This document shows, one piece after another, positions 34,914 to 43,731 of a DNA stretch of 64,000 bases (position 1 is the stretch's first letter; the number at the start of each line of letters is the position of its first letter). The notes beneath the pieces are model-generated. The model did no database searches, had not been told where the DNA came from, and saw only the letters and a program-made list of their open reading frames with translations. The DNA lies in NCBI GenBank assembly GCA_052143835.1, contig JBKQRV010000093.1, positions 1-64,000 on the forward strand, written 5' to 3'. The stretch comes from DASPPM01 sp052143835 (GTDB taxonomy: Bacteria; Pseudomonadota; Alphaproteobacteria; JACZXZ01). The position numbers were made by a program, and so were the translations under genes.

Positions 34914-37193
34914 ATGACAGATTCGCCGATCATGGTCGCCGTCGCCCTTGCCTGGATCACCGGTCACTTTGGCCTTTATGTGGCATGCAGGCTTCGTGGC
35001 GGCAGCCTTGGCAAGTGGCAGGACGTGCTGAGCTTCCACCTCGTCTCGGCGGCGGGACTTGGGGCGGTCATTGCCGGCCTGAGCGTGCTCGCGTGGAGCG
35101 CCAATGCGGCGATGGCGGCAGCAACAGCGCTGGCGCTGCACGGCGTCTACAGCTTGGCAATGCTGGAGAGTTGGCCGCTGCTCGAGGCGAGCCTCGCGCT
35201 CGCAGGGGCGGAGAGGACGGCGTACCGCGGCGCGGTCGGCGAGATCACGTTTCTCGACCGCATCGATGGGCTGATGCGCCGATCCGCGCGGCTGCTCGCG
35301 ATTGCCGCCTTCATCGCCCTCTTCGCAGCAGTCGCTTGGTATTTGCTGCTGCGCCCGATCTACGCCGCAAGCTTCATCGAATATTATATGAAATATCTGC
35401 CCTTCCTGACCGACCACGGGTTGCGGGGCATCCTCGATCTCGCGGCCCTGGGCGATCCGCGCCCACGCCTCCTTCCCTTGCTCGGTGCCGTCGTCAACGT
35501 CGATCTTCGGCGGGCCTTGCTGCTGCTCGGCCCGATGCATCCATCGTTCGGCATCGCTTGGCTGATCTATCCCGCAGCTCTCGTAGCTCTCTACTGGGCC
35601 GTTTATCTCTTGTGCGGGCGGAGGACGCCGGCGGTGATCGCGACCCTGCTCTATGCGGCCTCGCCCGGGCACCTCGACATCCTGGTAGACTATTACATAC
35701 CAGCCAAGCCGCTCGTAAATTTGTTCTTTATCACGGCGTTGGTGGGTGTGGGGTTGAGCGAGCCGCACGCCTTGCTGAACAGGCGGCCGCGCCCTTTACT
35801 CGGTACGAGCATCCTGTTTCTCTCGGCGCTCGGCGGCGTGCTTTCGGACGAGACGGCGGTCTTCCTGATCTCAACGGCCGGCATCCTCGCGCTGCCGCGC
35901 CTACTCGACCGCAGCGCCGGAGCTGTCCGGAGGCTGGCGGCGCCGGCCGCACTTGTCGCGGCCCTCTTGATCTATGTCTCGATCGGCTTCTTCGCGTTGC
36001 CGGCGATCGCCGAGCGCCACGGGTATGCGGTCGTCCCCCTCGGCGTCGTCATGTTGCGCGGCGTCTATGCGGCGATGTTCGGCACGGAGCAGCCCCTCGG
36101 CGCATTTCTGCACGGCATCCACTCCGGCAGCTTGCTCGAGACCATCGTGTCGGCGCACACGGTGCTGGGTCGCGCCGTCGTCGGAGATTGGACGTACAAT
36201 CGCCCGCCGCGACCCTTTTGGGACGCAAGTGCCCGCGAGTACGGCCAACAGCTCGCGGTCCTCATCGCGTTCGCGGCTCTCCTGTTGTCGGTCAGTCGCG
36301 CGCAACGCCGGCTCCTCTGGTCCCTCGTGCTGGCGTTCGCGTTGTTCGTATACGGGCAGGCGGTGATGATCTATCCGCTTGCTCCCTATTTGGTCGAAGT
36401 GAACTATTACGCCGGCCTCTCGTCCATCTTCGTGGCCCTGCTCGTCGGCCTGCTGCTCGGCGATTTTGCCGAGCGCAAGGGCTGCCTGCCCCTCGCGGGG
36501 CTCGCGGCCGCGTGGCTCGCCTTCACCAGCTTCTCCAACTTCCTCGCCACCGCGCAGCGGCACCCCGGTTTCACCGATGCGCCGTTGACCTGGACGGACC
36601 TGCGCGAGGCCCGCGCGCGCGCGCTGGCCGGACAGCTTCTCGATATGCCGGGAGCGGCCGGCTCTCCCGACGGGCTCCCGCATCGCGGCCGCAAGTACCT
36701 TTACGCGCTCGAGGTTGCGATGGCGCGGCAGCATGCACGGGGCGAGCGCGTGGACATCCAACCGCTCCAACCGCTCGCGAGCGCTCCCCTTTATCGGAGT
36801 CTTCACCTGGAAACCCTGTTCGACACCAAGATTCCGCGTTTGGCACAGCCCGGTCCCGCCACCCTTGCGGAGGCAAGGGGCAGCGCCGGCGCTACGGCCG
36901 CGGCACTCGGCGTGGCGTCGCTACAAGGCCGCCGTCTCCGCGGCAGCACCGCCGAGTGGAACGTCGACATCACGATTGCGGAGAACGGCGTTGTCCGCGG
37001 CACGGTATGGCGCCCCGGCCTCATGCGGCTCTGGGGCATGACCGGCCGTCTCGCGCGGGGGACGGAAGGCGACTGCCTCGTCTTCGATCAGGCCCCGGCA
37101 CTTTGTATGGCTACGCTCGTCACGCTCAAGGATGGCCTCTCCGCGTACGACGCCGGCGGCCGGTGGGTCCTCGCCTTCCACTACGTGCGGTGA
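34914..37193 (+). CDS. Large polytopic membrane protein whose N-terminal domain matches the small protein at 59612-60118
   Basis: This is a 759-residue protein from ATG 34914. Residues 1 to ~100 form four helices with LHGVYSLAMLESWPLLEASL (from Leu75). They line up almost gap-free with the N-terminal membrane domain of the small protein at 59612-60118 (LHGLYSITFLELWSLSQISY from Leu72). Residues ~130-560 are a second polytopic domain (YYMKYLPFLTDHGLRGILDL; LSDETAVFLIS; YPLAPYLVEVNYYAGLSSIF). The final ~100 residues are soluble and beta-rich (AEWNVDITIAENGVVRGTVW; CLVFDQAPALCMATLVTLKD). It lies 106 bp after the family B copy 2. Function is unknown; the DE pair in LSDETAVF is a candidate functional site. 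Confidence 0.84.
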   Translation: MTDSPIMVAVALAWITGHFGLYVACRLRGGSLGKWQDVLSFHLVSAAGLGAVIAGLSVLAWSANAAMAAATALALHGVYSLAMLESWPLLEASLALAGAERTAYRGAVGEITFLDRIDGLMRRSARLLAIAAFIALFAAVAWYLLLRPIYAASFIEYYMKYLPFLTDHGLRGILDLAALGDPRPRLLPLLGAVVNVDLRRALLLLGPMHPSFGIAWLIYPAALVALYWAVYLLCGRRTPAVIATLLYAASPGHLDILVDYYIPAKPLVNLFFITALVGVGLSEPHALLNRRPRPLLGTSILFLSALGGVLSDETAVFLISTAGILALPRLLDRSAGAVRRLAAPAALVAALLIYVSIGFFALPAIAERHGYAVVPLGVVMLRGVYAAMFGTEQPLGAFLHGIHSGSLLETIVSAHTVLGRAVVGDWTYNRPPRPFWDASAREYGQQLAVLIAFAALLLSVSRAQRRLLWSLVLAFALFVYGQAVMIYPLAPYLVEVNYYAGLSSIFVALLVGLLLGDFAERKGCLPLAGLAAAWLAFTSFSNFLATAQRHPGFTDAPLTWTDLREARARALAGQLLDMPGAAGSPDGLPHRGRKYLYALEVAMARQHARGERVDIQPLQPLASAPLYRSLHLETLFDTKIPRLAQPGPATLAEARGSAGATAAALGVASLQGRRLRGSTAEWNVDITIAENGVVRGTVWRPGLMRLWGMTGRLARGTEGDCLVFDQAPALCMATLVTLKDGLSAYDAGGRWVLAFHYVR

Positions 37194-37290
37194 GTCGCGG
37201 TAATGAGATCGGGGACCACGAGTGTCCGGCAATGTCCTGCCCAGCCGCCGCGAACCGGTGCCCGCGTCGCCCAGCCGGGCTTCTAACTCA

Positions 37291-37319
37291 TTGACCCATC
37301 GAGTAGGGGGGGCTATACA
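37291..37319 (+). promoter_or_regulatory. Sigma-70 promoter of the desaturase gene
   Basis: TTGACC (37291-37296), a 17-bp spacer and TATACA (37314-37319) stand 36 bp before the ATG at 37356. Each box matches five of six consensus positions with ideal spacing, the best promoter in the window. The spacer contains a run of seven G (37306-37312), whose length would change the spacing if it varied. Confidence 0.65.
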
Positions 37320-37355
37320 GGGCGCCTTGTTGGGAGCCTCGACGGTGCGCGACTA

Positions 37356-38393
37356 ATGCTTGAAAAGAATCTGAACATCAATGACTTGGTGGCCGAAGTC
37401 GCGAACGAGGTGCCGCGCACCTACCGCGACCTGCTAAAGGCCGCGAACTTGTCGCGTGATGAGATCAGCAAGCTCCACGAGATCCGCGACGGACGTGCCT
37501 TGCTCGATCTCCTGGGCGCACTGGCGACGGCGGCGGCGGTCCCTTGGATATATCTGGCCTTTCCCAATCCGCTCACGGCCGTGGTTTGCGTATTGCTGAC
37601 GATCCACAATTTCAACAGCTTTGCCCAGGTCGTGCATGGCAGCGATCACGGAAAGTTTCTGAGCAGCGGTCGTTGGAACGACATCTTAGGATCCCTCGGC
37701 GCAGCGCTCCTCGGCTTCACCCGCGAAGGCCATGCGCTCGCGCACCAGATGCACCACCTGGAGCTCAACACCGACGAGGACTCGGATCGAATCTGGGGAC
37801 GGCCGGAGCAGTCGACGCGGGAGATGCTCGGCATGTGGCTCCAAGACATCTTCATGATCTCCGCGGCAAAGCGTCTCCTTCAGTACATGCAGTTCGACCG
37901 CAAGACCTTCACCGCGACGCCGTGGCGAGGGCTGAACCTCGGCTTCTTCAGCGGCAAGATCGGCCGCGTCGTGCCCGTCGTCGCCGTGCAAGTTCTCGTC
38001 ATCGCCTATTACTCGGCGGTGATCGGCCCGCAGTTTTACATCTATTTCTACGTGCTGCCGATTCTCACCATTTATCCGGCGCAGATCCGGCTGCGTACGG
38101 CCTGCGAGCATTGCTTCGAGGCCGGCTATCGGCCGCGCAACAGAGGAGAGCGCTGGGTGTCACGCAGCATTCGGGCGAACCTGTTCGAGCGCCTGGTGAT
38201 CGCGCCGCTGCTCATCCAGTATCATTTCGAGCACCACCTGCTGCCCGGCGTGCCCTATTACAATCTGCCGCTGGCGCGCCGAATCCTTGCGAAGAATGGC
38301 CTGGAGGTGCCGTTGGCACCCGGCTATTTCGCCTTCGTCTTCCGCCGCTGGCGCGCCGAGCGGCAGCTCGCGCGCGCTGCCGTGGCCGTCTGA
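37356..38393 (+). CDS. Membrane fatty-acid desaturase family protein
   Basis: This is a 345-residue protein with the three histidine boxes of the PF00487 di-iron desaturases: HGSDH (His94, His98), HALAHQMHH (His126, His130, His133, His134) and HFEHH (His290, His293, His294). Four or more helices surround them, and CEHCFEAGYRP lies between boxes two and three. Such enzymes desaturate or hydroxylate acyl chains of membrane lipids. In this setting the acyl chain could belong to a glycolipid anchor, which is inference. It has its own strong promoter and is followed by genes on the opposite strand, so it is likely a single-gene transcript. The N-terminal 45 residues are a soluble, charged extension. 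Confidence 0.92.
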   Translation: MLEKNLNINDLVAEVANEVPRTYRDLLKAANLSRDEISKLHEIRDGRALLDLLGALATAAAVPWIYLAFPNPLTAVVCVLLTIHNFNSFAQVVHGSDHGKFLSSGRWNDILGSLGAALLGFTREGHALAHQMHHLELNTDEDSDRIWGRPEQSTREMLGMWLQDIFMISAAKRLLQYMQFDRKTFTATPWRGLNLGFFSGKIGRVVPVVAVQVLVIAYYSAVIGPQFYIYFYVLPILTIYPAQIRLRTACEHCFEAGYRPRNRGERWVSRSIRANLFERLVIAPLLIQYHFEHHLLPGVPYYNLPLARRILAKNGLEVPLAPGYFAFVFRRWRAERQLARAAVAV

Positions 38394-38614
38394 GCCGAGC
38401 GAGCGGGCGGAGAGGATTTCACCGTCCTTGGGTCGGCTGTGCCGCTCTCCGGTGCGCGTCGTCGTGCGTAAGCGCGGCCGCAACTCTCGGCGACATGGCC
38501 CAAAGGCATTCTTTGCAGGCCAGAGGAAATTCGCTAAGGGCACGAAATCCCGTCCTCGCGTCGAAGGTCGTGGCCGTTGCGGGGGCTCCCCGGATGTGCA
38601 CGAGGCCGGCTATT

Positions 38615-38776
38615 CTAAAATTTCGTATAGATGAACGGCAGGAAAGCATGCCCGCCGCCCAACACGGCAAGCGCGATAAGGATGATCACCAGCGTCAATA
38701 GCGGGAAGAGCCAATATTTTTGGTTGGCCCAGAGCGCGCGAAGCAGGCTCTTCAAGAGGGGGGGCCGCATGTTCAT
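38615..38776 (-). CDS. Small membrane protein, DUF5989-like
   Basis: This is a 53-residue protein from ATG 38776; ATG 38770 is two codons on. It contains LLRALWANQKYWLFPLLTLV followed by one strongly hydrophobic helix and the end FLPFIYTKF. The pattern of a basic start, KYWL-P, a single helix and PFIYT.F at the C-terminus is that of DUF5989 proteins. These are ~50 residues long and accompany SGNH, acyltransferase or carbamoyltransferase genes in polysaccharide clusters. It follows the acyltransferase-3 gene by 7 bp on the same strand. A C7 tract lies at codons 3-6. The role is unknown; a small partner subunit of the acyltransferase is plausible. Confidence 0.75.
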   Translation of the reverse strand: MNMRPPLLKSLLRALWANQKYWLFPLLTLVIILIALAVLGGGHAFLPFIYTKF

Positions 38777-38783
38777 TGCTTTG

Positions 38784-40010
38784 TCAATCGTGAGGACGTG
38801 AAGGCGGCGCTTCTCCGCGCTGCAGGGGGCGTTCGGACGCACTTCCACGGAGGAGGTGCGGCAAGACCGCGCCCTCTAGCCACGGCGCTCCGTCATCGCC
38901 CGCCGCGCGGGCGTCGGACGGAGGCTTGAGCCGAGGCCGAGCCGCAAGGATCGGTCTCTCGAAAAAATGGAAGAACAGCCACGCGAATGCGACGGTCGAG
39001 GTGATGTAGACCGCGAATTGAAGGGGCGTCGACATGCCCGAGAGGCCCTCGCGCACCAGGTAAAGGGCGTGCATGTGGAAGAGATACACGCCGTAGGATA
39101 TTCTTCCAAGAAAGAAGCTGAGCGCGCGAACGGCCGCGAAACGATCGATTGCCGGCGCGGCCGCTCGAAAGAAGGTGACGGCCAGCATGCCGAACGCGGC
39201 GGCAATGAAAGGAAATGCCAGCTTGGCGGCGGGACTGCCGACCTCCGAAATGAGCGTCGTCGTCTTGAAGCCGACGAGGGACGAGAGCACGAGCAGCACG
39301 AAGGACGCGACCCCAGCGCGGCGAAAATTGAAGCGCTCGAGCAGGAGGAAGAGCAGGAACCCGTACACGATCGAATCGATGCGGAAGACGACGACCCTGC
39401 GCACCTCCGGGCCCCAGTTTCCGATATCCCCGCATGTCACGCGCAGGATCGAGACCGCGACGATCACGACGACCGCGGTTTTGACGGGCCGAGCCATGCC
39501 GCGCGGTCCGAACGTCCGGATGAGGAGCAAGAGGGCGGGGAAGCACACGTAAAACCATTCCTCGATCGAGAGGCTCCATGCGACGGTGTAATAGTCGTTC
39601 GCGTTGGATTGACGCCACAGATTCTGCACATAAAAGAGATAACGCCAAAAGTCGGACGAGCGCATCTGCTGGAACAGCACCGAGATCACGATCAGAGCAA
39701 CCACGTAGGGCGGAACGGTGCGCATCCAGCGCCGCACCAGGAATCTGAGAAGTGTTGTGGAATTGCCGCGCTCGACGCAGAACAGGATCTGCGGCGCAAG
39801 CACGAACCCGCTCAAGACGAAGAAGATCTCCACCGCGAGCACGGACACGGATTCGGCGACGCCGGTTCCGTCGGCGGTGTAGATGAAGAAATGCGGAACC
39901 GCAACCGACAGGGCCGCCAGTCCGCGCAACAGATCCAGCGAAGCGACGCGGTTCAATGAGTCCGAGCGCAATTCCGCGCACTCAAATTGCACGATCCGAT
40001 CGATCGCCAT
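38784..40010 (-). CDS. Acyltransferase 3 family membrane protein (OafA/YrhL type)
   Basis: This is a 408-residue protein from ATG 40010; the frame is open further up but has no domain content. Landmarks of PF01757 are ASLDLLRGLAALSVAVPHFF (the R and H acyl-transfer motif), EIFFVLSGFVLAPQILF, RRWMRTVPPYVVALI, TVAWSLSIEEWFYVCFPALL and a late GRISYGVYLFHMHALYLV. These enzymes O-acylate sugars of O-antigen, peptidoglycan or lipids, taking the acyl group from the cytoplasm. A ~45-residue polar tail after FERPILAARP lies in the cytoplasm. It is followed by the DUF5989-like gene and is divergent from the SGNH-like gene at 40462. Confidence 0.92.
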   Translation of the reverse strand: MAIDRIVQFECAELRSDSLNRVASLDLLRGLAALSVAVPHFFIYTADGTGVAESVSVLAVEIFFVLSGFVLAPQILFCVERGNSTTLLRFLVRRWMRTVPPYVVALIVISVLFQQMRSSDFWRYLFYVQNLWRQSNANDYYTVAWSLSIEEWFYVCFPALLLLIRTFGPRGMARPVKTAVVVIVAVSILRVTCGDIGNWGPEVRRVVVFRIDSIVYGFLLFLLLERFNFRRAGVASFVLLVLSSLVGFKTTTLISEVGSPAAKLAFPFIAAAFGMLAVTFFRAAAPAIDRFAAVRALSFFLGRISYGVYLFHMHALYLVREGLSGMSTPLQFAVYITSTVAFAWLFFHFFERPILAARPRLKPPSDARAAGDDGAPWLEGAVLPHLLRGSASERPLQRGEAPPSRPHD

Positions 40011-40461
40011 CGCGGGTCCTGCGGCGGCAAGCCGGTCAAGGAAGCGATGGAACGCACCCGACGTGCAGTCATTGTTATCGCCTCGACCCTTGGAATTCAC
40101 GCGCCGTCTGATCGCAATACCGGTCCCAACGGGTATACCCGGCCCGCGAATGTGGCCCGGTAGATTGGCCGGGGCAAGCCCCGCGCGCAAAAGACCCGCA
40201 TTCCACCGAATCGGCCTGCGATGCGCAACCTACAGCGGCCGCTTTCCCCTGTCAAAGTCGTCGCCGCGCGGGTCTGCTGGAGGCTGGTCCCGGCGTCGGC
40301 GTCGCCGCAAGGCTCTCGCGAGCGCTGCCCTTGCGAGCGCTTGCTTGAGGAACGTGGTGTGGTAACATGGCGGCGTCACCCTTCGGGTACTCGGCAAGCT
40401 CATCGGGCCGGCGCAAGCCGGTCGCCGAATCTCCTGCTCCCATTTCGTGCGTGCGCCGCTG
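40011..40461. other. Intergenic region between divergent acyltransferase and SGNH-like genes
   Basis: This is 451 bp without a supportable gene; both strands give only Arg/Pro/Ala-rich short frames. It must hold the promoters of both flanking genes, but I see no convincing -35/-10 pair. Confidence 0.5.
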
Positions 40462-41856
40462 ATGCTTCACCGCCGTTTGAAACTGCTACGGACGCTCGCG
40501 GTGAACGCAGTTGTCCTGTTCGCTCTGCTCGAGCTGGCCGGCCTCGTATATTACCTGGTGCATGACGGGCATCTCTATTATCTCGCCAGAGACTCGATCG
40601 TCAGAAATCGCGTCTCCGGACCTGCTGCGGGGCTGCGCGACGTCAACGCGGAAGATTTGCGCCGCGCATTGCGGCTGGGCCTGTCGCAGACCGAATTCCG
40701 CATCAGCCCCTACTACGGCTACAACCTCGCTCCCAACGAGCGAGTTCTCGTCGGGGATTCTCGCGCGCAGGATCTGGCGCGGCCGGAGTGCAAATATCGG
40801 GTCAATGTGCTGTGCGAGAAGGGCGGCGTCTATTACGTTACGAACAATTATGGCTTCAATTCCGTGCTGGATTATCCCTACCGGAAGCAAGGCGACGACG
40901 AGTATGTCATCGGGCTCTTCGGCGGGTCCATGGCGGTCGCCTTCGCCAAGTTTACGATGCCGGAGCTGTACGACGATATCCTGCCGCAGGTGCCCGGGCT
41001 GCGCGGCAAGAAAATCACCCTGCTCTCCTTCGCGCGCGAGGGGTTCAAGCAGCCACAGCCGCTCGCGACGCTTGCCTACTTCCTGTCGATCGGCCAACGG
41101 TTCGACCTGGTCGTCAACATCGACGGTGCCAATGAAATCATTCATGCTCTGGTCAACAACCGCGCCGGCGTCGACTACTCGATGCCTTCCGACGGGCAGA
41201 TCAGGGACCTGGTAAACATGTTCAGCGCGGCCGTGTATCAAGAAACCGGCCGTCCGGCCCTGTTGAGCTTCTTTTTTTGGAAGAAGGCAAGAGAGCGGCT
41301 GTTGCTTGAGATGTCCAAGATTCCGCTCGCCGGCCCCGCCCTCCTGCTCGAGCTTGGCGCGGAGCTTGCGGGGCGCCTCGAGGCACGGGCGGAAAAGTCG
41401 GCGCTCACGCTCGATCCCTCGGCGGCGCTCGCGCAGCCCGTCTTCATTCTGCCGCAGAGACCGGGCACCTCCCCGGAACAGGCCCTCGAGCAAAGCATCG
41501 CAACCTGGCGACGGTCATCGATCCTGATGGCGGGCATGCTGCGCAGCTACGGCATCCCATACCTCCACGTCCTTCAGCCCAACCAGTATCTTTCCGCGAA
41601 ACCGTTCAGCGAGGAGGAAAAGCGGACTGTGCTCAGCTGGGACAAATGGTGGGCGCAACCGATGCACGACGGTTATGTGCGCATGCTTGCGGAGTCCAAG
41701 GAATTGACCAAGGCCGGCGTAAACTTCGTCAGCGCGGTGGACATCTACGATAATGTTCGCGAGACGATATATGCCGACGACTGCTGCCACACCAATCCCG
41801 AGGGCATGAAGCTGCTGGCACGGTTCATCGCCCAGCACATCCCGACGACGCCCTGA
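40462..41856 (+). CDS. Membrane-anchored SGNH-like protein (GGS/DxxH type)
   Basis: This is a 464-residue protein from ATG 40462 (GTG 40447 is an alternative). One N-terminal helix (LRTLAVNAVVLFALLELAGL) anchors an extracytoplasmic domain. The nucleophile block reads GLFGGSMAVAFA, an Asn-containing block is VVNIDGANEIIHALVNN, and the closing catalytic pair is in DDCCHTNPEGMKLLARFI (Asp-x-x-x-His spacing variants occur in the family). This is the SGNH type found with DUF5989 and acyl- or carbamoyl-transfer genes in surface-glycan clusters. It differs clearly from the tandem pair at 19.6-22.2 kb. It is divergent from the acyltransferase-3/DUF5989 pair, and all three may make one O-acylation unit. 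Confidence 0.82.
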   Translation: MLHRRLKLLRTLAVNAVVLFALLELAGLVYYLVHDGHLYYLARDSIVRNRVSGPAAGLRDVNAEDLRRALRLGLSQTEFRISPYYGYNLAPNERVLVGDSRAQDLARPECKYRVNVLCEKGGVYYVTNNYGFNSVLDYPYRKQGDDEYVIGLFGGSMAVAFAKFTMPELYDDILPQVPGLRGKKITLLSFAREGFKQPQPLATLAYFLSIGQRFDLVVNIDGANEIIHALVNNRAGVDYSMPSDGQIRDLVNMFSAAVYQETGRPALLSFFFWKKARERLLLEMSKIPLAGPALLLELGAELAGRLEARAEKSALTLDPSAALAQPVFILPQRPGTSPEQALEQSIATWRRSSILMAGMLRSYGIPYLHVLQPNQYLSAKPFSEEEKRTVLSWDKWWAQPMHDGYVRMLAESKELTKAGVNFVSAVDIYDNVRETIYADDCCHTNPEGMKLLARFIAQHIPTTP

Positions 41857-42007
41857 AGCGGCAGGCGGGGCTCGAAAGCTGGGACCTCAGCCTCGAGCGG
41901 ATCGTGGCCGGAGACGACGAGTCGGCCTTACGTCTCGAACCGCTCAAGCCGAAAGCGGGCGAACCAGGTATCGAGCCTTGAGTGACGGAAGCGAGCAAAG
42001 GAATGAA

Positions 42008-43453
42008 ATGAGCGATGCGCGAGCGGACCTCTTCGGGCGCAAGCGCACGATCCGTGCGCGGGCCGACCGTCAGGCGGGCGAGCGCCTCGCTTGGATCGCG
42101 CGCAACAGCTATTTCTACCGGGAGGACCACCGTTACCTGCGCTTCCTGATTCCGCCGGGGATCAAGGTGCTCGAGCTCGGTTGCGGCGTCGGACACAGCT
42201 TGGCGGCGGTGGCGCCTGCGCGCGGAGTCGGCGTCGACTTCAGCGAGGCCACCTTGGCCGTGGCGCGCGAGCGCTATCCCGACTACGAATTTCGTCTCGG
42301 CGACGTCGAGGATGCGGTGACGCTCGAGGGATTGGGCGGACCGTTCGACGTCATCCTGCTCGCCGACACGATTGGTGAGCTCGAGGATTGCCAGACGACC
42401 CTTGTCAATCTCCGTCGGGTCGCGACGCCGGATACGCGTATCGTCATCTCCTATTACTCGACGATGTGGGAGCCGCTCCTCAAGCTTGGCGTGTGGCTGC
42501 GGCAAAAGATGCCGCAGGAGCCGCAGAACTGGCTTTCGACCGAGGACATCATGGCGCTCCTCGAGCTCGCCGGGTTCGAGGTGGTGAAACGCGAGTGGCG
42601 CCAGCTCCTGCCCAAGCGCCTCTTGGGCCTGGGTCCTTTCGTCAACCGCTATGTCGCGACCCTGCCGCTCATCCGCCGTCTTTGCTTGCGCAATTATGTG
42701 GTGGCGCGGCCGCGGCCGACCGGCTCGCGCGAGGCGCTTTCGGCGAGCGTGATCATCCCTTGCAAGAACGAGCGCGGCAACATCGAGGCCGCGATCCGCC
42801 GCCTGCCGCGCTTCGCGGACGACCTCGAGATCATCTTCGTCGAGGGCGGCAGCGAGGACGGCACGCGCGCGGAGATCGAGCGCGTGATGGCGCGCTATCC
42901 CGAGCGCGACATCCGCTTGTTGGCGCAGGACGGCAAAGGCAAAGCGGACGCGGTGCGCAAGGGCTTCGCGCACGCCCGCGGCGAGGTCCTCATCATCCTC
43001 GATGCCGACCTGACGGTGCCGCCGGAGTGGCTGCCGCGCTTTTACGAGGCGGTCCGTTCGGGCCGCGGCGAGTTCGTCAACGGCTCGCGCCTGATCTATC
43101 CGATGGAGGAGCAGGCGATGCGCTTTCTGAACCTTGTCGCCAACCGCGTCTTTTCACGGCTCTTCACTTGGCTCTTGAACGAGCGCCTGACCGATACGCT
43201 TTGCGGCACCAAGGCGCTTTTGAAGCGCCATTACCGGAGGATCGCGGCCGACCGCGCCTACTTCGGCGACTTCGATCCCTTCGGCGACTTCGACCTCATC
43301 TTCGGTGCCGCCAAGCTCAACTTGAAGATCGTCGAAATCCCGGTGCGCTACGCGAGCCGGCGCTACGGCGAGACGCAGATCTCGCGCTTCAGGCACGGCT
43401 GGCTGCTGCTCCGCATGGTCATCTTCGCCTTCCGCAAGCTCAAGGCTTTCTGA
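42008..43453 (+). CDS. Fusion protein: SAM methyltransferase (N) + family 2 glycosyltransferase (C)
   Basis: This is a 481-residue protein from ATG 42008 (AAAGGA 5 nt upstream). Residues ~1-220 form a class I methyltransferase: VLELGCGVGHSLAAV, GVGVDFSEATLAVARE, FDVILLADTIGELED. Residues ~235-481 form a GT-A glycosyltransferase of the dolichol-phosphate-mannose-synthase type: ASVIIPCKNERGNIEAAIRR, VEGGSEDGTRAEIE, the metal site ILDADLTVPPEW, NGSRLIYPMEEQAMRFLN and TDTLCGTKALLKR. No stop or frameshift separates the halves. The fusion suggests one enzyme loads a sugar on a lipid and methylates it, or that the methyltransferase is a scaffold. The gene at 49407-50939 has the same two domains in reverse order. 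Confidence 0.92.
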   Translation: MSDARADLFGRKRTIRARADRQAGERLAWIARNSYFYREDHRYLRFLIPPGIKVLELGCGVGHSLAAVAPARGVGVDFSEATLAVARERYPDYEFRLGDVEDAVTLEGLGGPFDVILLADTIGELEDCQTTLVNLRRVATPDTRIVISYYSTMWEPLLKLGVWLRQKMPQEPQNWLSTEDIMALLELAGFEVVKREWRQLLPKRLLGLGPFVNRYVATLPLIRRLCLRNYVVARPRPTGSREALSASVIIPCKNERGNIEAAIRRLPRFADDLEIIFVEGGSEDGTRAEIERVMARYPERDIRLLAQDGKGKADAVRKGFAHARGEVLIILDADLTVPPEWLPRFYEAVRSGRGEFVNGSRLIYPMEEQAMRFLNLVANRVFSRLFTWLLNERLTDTLCGTKALLKRHYRRIAADRAYFGDFDPFGDFDLIFGAAKLNLKIVEIPVRYASRRYGETQISRFRHGWLLLRMVIFAFRKLKAF

Positions 43454-43731
43454 GCCGTCGCGCGATCCCCCGCGCAGGCGCTTCGATGGCCCTTTCACCA
43501 CTGCCTCCTCGCCGGCGGGCGTGCTCCCGGTGTCGATCTGCTCGCTGCGCCGGATGCATCGGCCGACCCCGGCTCGGTGTCGTCGGCAACATTCCGCGAC
43601 ATCGTTTCTGTTTATTTGCTGATTTCCCCGGCCCTATGGGGGCCGCTTAGAGCCTGACCGAAAAAGAGTTGAGTGATCTCAGGGTCCTTATCGAGGTGCT
43701 CACAGCGAGTGCGACAACGTACGATCCGGAC

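Noticed and set aside
43454..43731. Gap between the fusion gene and the family A gene, with a short frame starting near 43669
   Set aside because: The frame is not conserved-looking and mostly lies antisense to the family A gene's C-terminus, so no gene is called.
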